Assembly: GCF_011045095.1 (NCBI RefSeq)
Contig: NZ_JAALDL010000006.1
Coordinates: forward strand, 1 to 64,000
DNA from: Grimontia sedimenti
GTDB taxonomy: Bacteria > Pseudomonadota > Gammaproteobacteria > Enterobacterales > Vibrionaceae
Reading direction: 5' to 3'
Length of the DNA stretch: 64,000 bases
A model generated the notes under the pieces. It was not told the origin of the DNA, made no database searches, and was given only the letters and a program-made list of their open reading frames with translations. Below are positions 62,293-64,000 of this stretch, piece after piece. The stretch's first letter is position 1; each line of letters begins with the position of its first letter. The position numbers were made by a program, and so were the translations under genes.

Positions 62293-63246
62293 CTAGAACT
62301 TATATCGGACACCGGCTTGCAGCTGGTCATCGTTTGGCTTGCCATCCAAGCGGTTAAATTCATAACCCGCATAGCCAACAAAATTGTCAGTAACGTTGTA
62401 CACACCTTCAATTGCGTTGTAGTCGACATCATGGGAAGCATTATCTGAATCGCGATAGTTGAAGACATACCGGAAGACATAGTCATTGACGTTATACGCC
62501 AGAGCAATCTCGTAGCCGTCTATATCAACGTTATCAACTTCACCGGCAACATAGAGAGCACCAATGTAGAAATCGTTGAAGGTATAAGATAGAGCTACGT
62601 CATATTGATCGACCTCGACACTGGCTAAACCAGTCCCAGTTCTCTGATCACCTGAAACATAACCGGCACCGATATCTAGGCCAATGGGGCTCTTGTAATA
62701 GACAGAGCCACCTGCAGAATCATTGTCCTTTTCGTCTGCAGCCACATAATTCAATGTCACTGTGACGCCCACTGGCGTTTCTACCATATAAACAAAGTTG
62801 TTTTCTAACTTGTCTTGGTTACCAACAACGATATCTGCCGCACTGCCACCAAAGGTTTCCATGATATCGGTAAAGTCAGTCAATATGACTTGAGAGGAAT
62901 CTTGCTTACCGTATGAGAAAGCGCCAAAGTTGGTGTCAAAGCCAGCGTACATATAGCGGTTTTCGATATCGAAGCTGTCTGACGTCATTTCCGCTTCATA
63001 GAAGCCAAAAACACTAACACTGTCATTGACGCTGGTTTCTCCAGCAAAATGTAGCCTTGCACGGCTGATATCTTTAAACGAACTATCTCCCGCGTTAACC
63101 TCATTCGCATCGGAAACATTAAATCTCGGCTCGATTCGACCACCAATATCAAGTGCTGACTCATCACTGGAATAAACCGTGTATGCGTATGCATTAAAGC
63201 CCACTGCCGCGCCGATTATCGACGCTGTAATCATCGTTTTTTTCAT
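62293..63246 (-). CDS. Gram-negative porin (OmpU/OmpC-like)
   Basis: About 317 residues. It has a signal peptide (MKKTMITASIIGAAVGFNAY ... AYA) and then a 16-strand trimeric-porin pattern with alternating hydrophobic residues: DIGGRIEPRFNVSDANEVNA, ARLHFAGETSVNDSVSVFGF, MYAGFDTNFGAFSYGKQDSS. The terminal aromatic is RYKF, as required for outer-membrane assembly. It is very acidic, as in marine porins. ATG 63246 is preferred; an ATG three codons earlier (63255) is also possible. It is a general diffusion channel. Confidence 0.88.
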   Translation of the reverse strand: MKKTMITASIIGAAVGFNAYAYTVYSSDESALDIGGRIEPRFNVSDANEVNAGDSSFKDISRARLHFAGETSVNDSVSVFGFYEAEMTSDSFDIENRYMYAGFDTNFGAFSYGKQDSSQVILTDFTDIMETFGGSAADIVVGNQDKLENNFVYMVETPVGVTVTLNYVAADEKDNDSAGGSVYYKSPIGLDIGAGYVSGDQRTGTGLASVEVDQYDVALSYTFNDFYIGALYVAGEVDNVDIDGYEIALAYNVNDYVFRYVFNYRDSDNASHDVDYNAIEGVYNVTDNFVGYAGYEFNRLDGKPNDDQLQAGVRYKF

Positions 63247-63506
63247 TTCAATCATCCCTGCGGCTTTACAGCCGCTTGAGTTCCATCAAAACAACTGCAC
63301 GTAATCGCGCCTACAACGATTAGAAAAATAATTACGACAAGCGCCTAAACATCATGCCTAGAATCGCTCAAAGCCAGTAAAAATGGGCTCCCATAAGTGA
63401 GATTATGAAAACAAACTCAATGAATAAGCGCTCTTATAGAAGTGTCGATGATGAATAGGAGGATTTAGGTGTCTTCATGCAAACAATTTGAGGAATAATT
63501 TTTTAA

Positions 63507-63553
63507 TATACCCAAACAACCTGAAGATGCCGGATTCAGCGAGTTTGGGTATA
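63507..63553. repeat. Dispersed palindromic repeat, copy E (full hairpin)
   Basis: ATATACCCAAACAACCTGAA, then GATGCCGGATTCAGCGAGTT and TGGGTATA. The outer 11 bases (TATACCCAAAC/GTTTGGGTATA) are perfect inverted repeats. It lies between the porin promoter region and cysS. The rest of 63247-63506 shows no gene. Confidence 0.75.
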
Positions 63554-63582
63554 GAGACAATGCATAAGGGAAGGAAGGAAAT

Positions 63583-63611
63583 AAAAAACGGAGCAAGAAG
63601 CTCCGTTTTTT
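63583..63611 (-). terminator. Rho-independent terminator of cysS
   Basis: AAAAAACGGAGC-AAGAA-GCTCCGTTTTTT, 18 bp after the cysS stop on the minus strand. Confidence 0.9.
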
Positions 63612-63628
63612 ATTCTAAGCAATATGGC

Positions 63629-64000
63629 TTATTTACGACGCCAAGTAGTACCTGCTGCACCGTCTTCCAGAACGATACCCATAGCAGTCAATGCATCACG
63701 CGCTGCGTCTGCTGCCGCCCAATCTTTGCTTGCACGCGCATCATTACGTGCTTTGATCAGAGCTTCGATTTCCGCCACTTCATCATCGCCACCTGCATTG
63801 CCTTGCAGGAACGCTTCTGGGTCTTGCTCCAGCAAACCAAGCACTTCTGCCAGTTCACGCATGCGCGCTGCCAGTTTCGAGGCCGCTTCCACATCTTCCG
63901 CTTTCAGGCGGTTGATTTCACGCGCCATATCGAACAGCACTGAATACGCTTCTGGCGTGTTGAAGTCATCGTCCATCGCTGCTTTGAAGCGCTCGATGAA
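63629..64000 (-). CDS. cysS: Cysteine--tRNA ligase, C-terminal part
   Basis: The frame is open to the right edge of the window, so this is the last ~124 residues of a longer protein. [20 protein letters not shown] is the conserved DALR-type region of CysRS, followed by an anticodon-binding helical domain and [20 protein letters not shown], ending GTTWRRK. The catalytic half (HIGH and KMSKS motifs) lies outside the window. The enzyme charges tRNA-Cys. Confidence 0.93.
   Translation of the reverse strand, partial: FIERFKAAMDDDFNTPEAYSVLFDMAREINRLKAEDVEAASKLAARMRELAEVLGLLEQDPEAFLQGNAGGDDEVAEIEALIKARNDARASKDWAAADAARDALTAMGIVLEDGAAGTTWRRK

Noticed and set aside
63488-63943. Plus-strand frame of 151 codons
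   Set aside because: It starts in repeat copy E and runs antisense to cysS.

Overview
The window looks like chromosomal DNA of a marine gammaproteobacterium of the Vibrionaceae. The evidence is VCR-like integron attC sites at the left end, a VC2046-type gene beside adhE, a DUF3360 transporter, a ToxR-type transmembrane regulator with a small overlapping partner, and several GGDEF proteins. Genus cannot be fixed from the sequence; Grimontia, Enterovibrio, Photobacterium or Vibrio are all possible. Gene density is ordinary and no prophage, CRISPR array or complete insertion sequence is visible.

Layout. 1-1172: last cassettes of a chromosomal integron (a partial attC, two cassettes, two complete attC sites), followed by a decayed serine-recombinase remnant (about 1301-1580). 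1755-6753: an alpha/beta hydrolase, a fructose-type PTS pair (EIIB plus HPr-EI-EIIA, with no EIIC nearby) and a T7-lysozyme-type amidase. 6793-18221: a large sulfur/redox locus. On the minus strand it has a rhodanese, an Fe-S/FAD oxidoreductase, an HdrB-like CCG protein, a TVP38 membrane protein and the ynjB-ynjC-ynjD-ynjF transporter set. Divergent from it is a TtrS/TtrR-like two-component system, with a perfect 20-bp palindrome in the shared promoter region. 18315-24023: a NagE-like PTS permease and a group of regulators and hydrolases. 24101-31188: ppsR/ppsA, a DUF3360 transporter and an OFA-family MFS transporter, the last two behind FNR-type boxes. 31295-38694: a chemoreceptor, galE, a lipoprotein amidohydrolase with a divergent LysR regulator, and a PAP2 phosphatase. 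38795-39301: tRNA-Ser(TGA) followed by two 191-bp tandem units that each carry a copy of the tRNA 3' end, an architecture like the E. coli tyrT/rtT locus. 39472-45028: pstSCAB and a degenerate low-molecular-weight phosphatase. 45042-53885: three diguanylate cyclase-type proteins, a photolyase/cryptochrome, a ferredoxin, metY and the ToxR-like/partner pair. 54045-64000: OmpA-type protein, VC2046-type protein, SDR-like pseudoenzyme, adhE, a YchE/MarC protein, a K+ channel, a porin and the 3' part of cysS.

Two patterns run across the window. First, five loci (ynjB, the FAD oxidoreductase, the chemoreceptor, tRNA-Ser and pstC) each look exactly one base short in a homopolymer. That is most simply a sequencing or assembly artefact, although true phase-variable tracts cannot be excluded. 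Second, a dispersed palindromic repeat (TATACCCAAAC core with CCTGAAGATGC) occurs at least five times. Two inverted copies bound a roughly 270-bp MITE-like block upstream of galE, and others lie downstream of genes.

The best candidates for undescribed biology are the TtrSR-like/ynj sulfur-redox locus with its palindrome, and the structured tandem repeats after tRNA-Ser.
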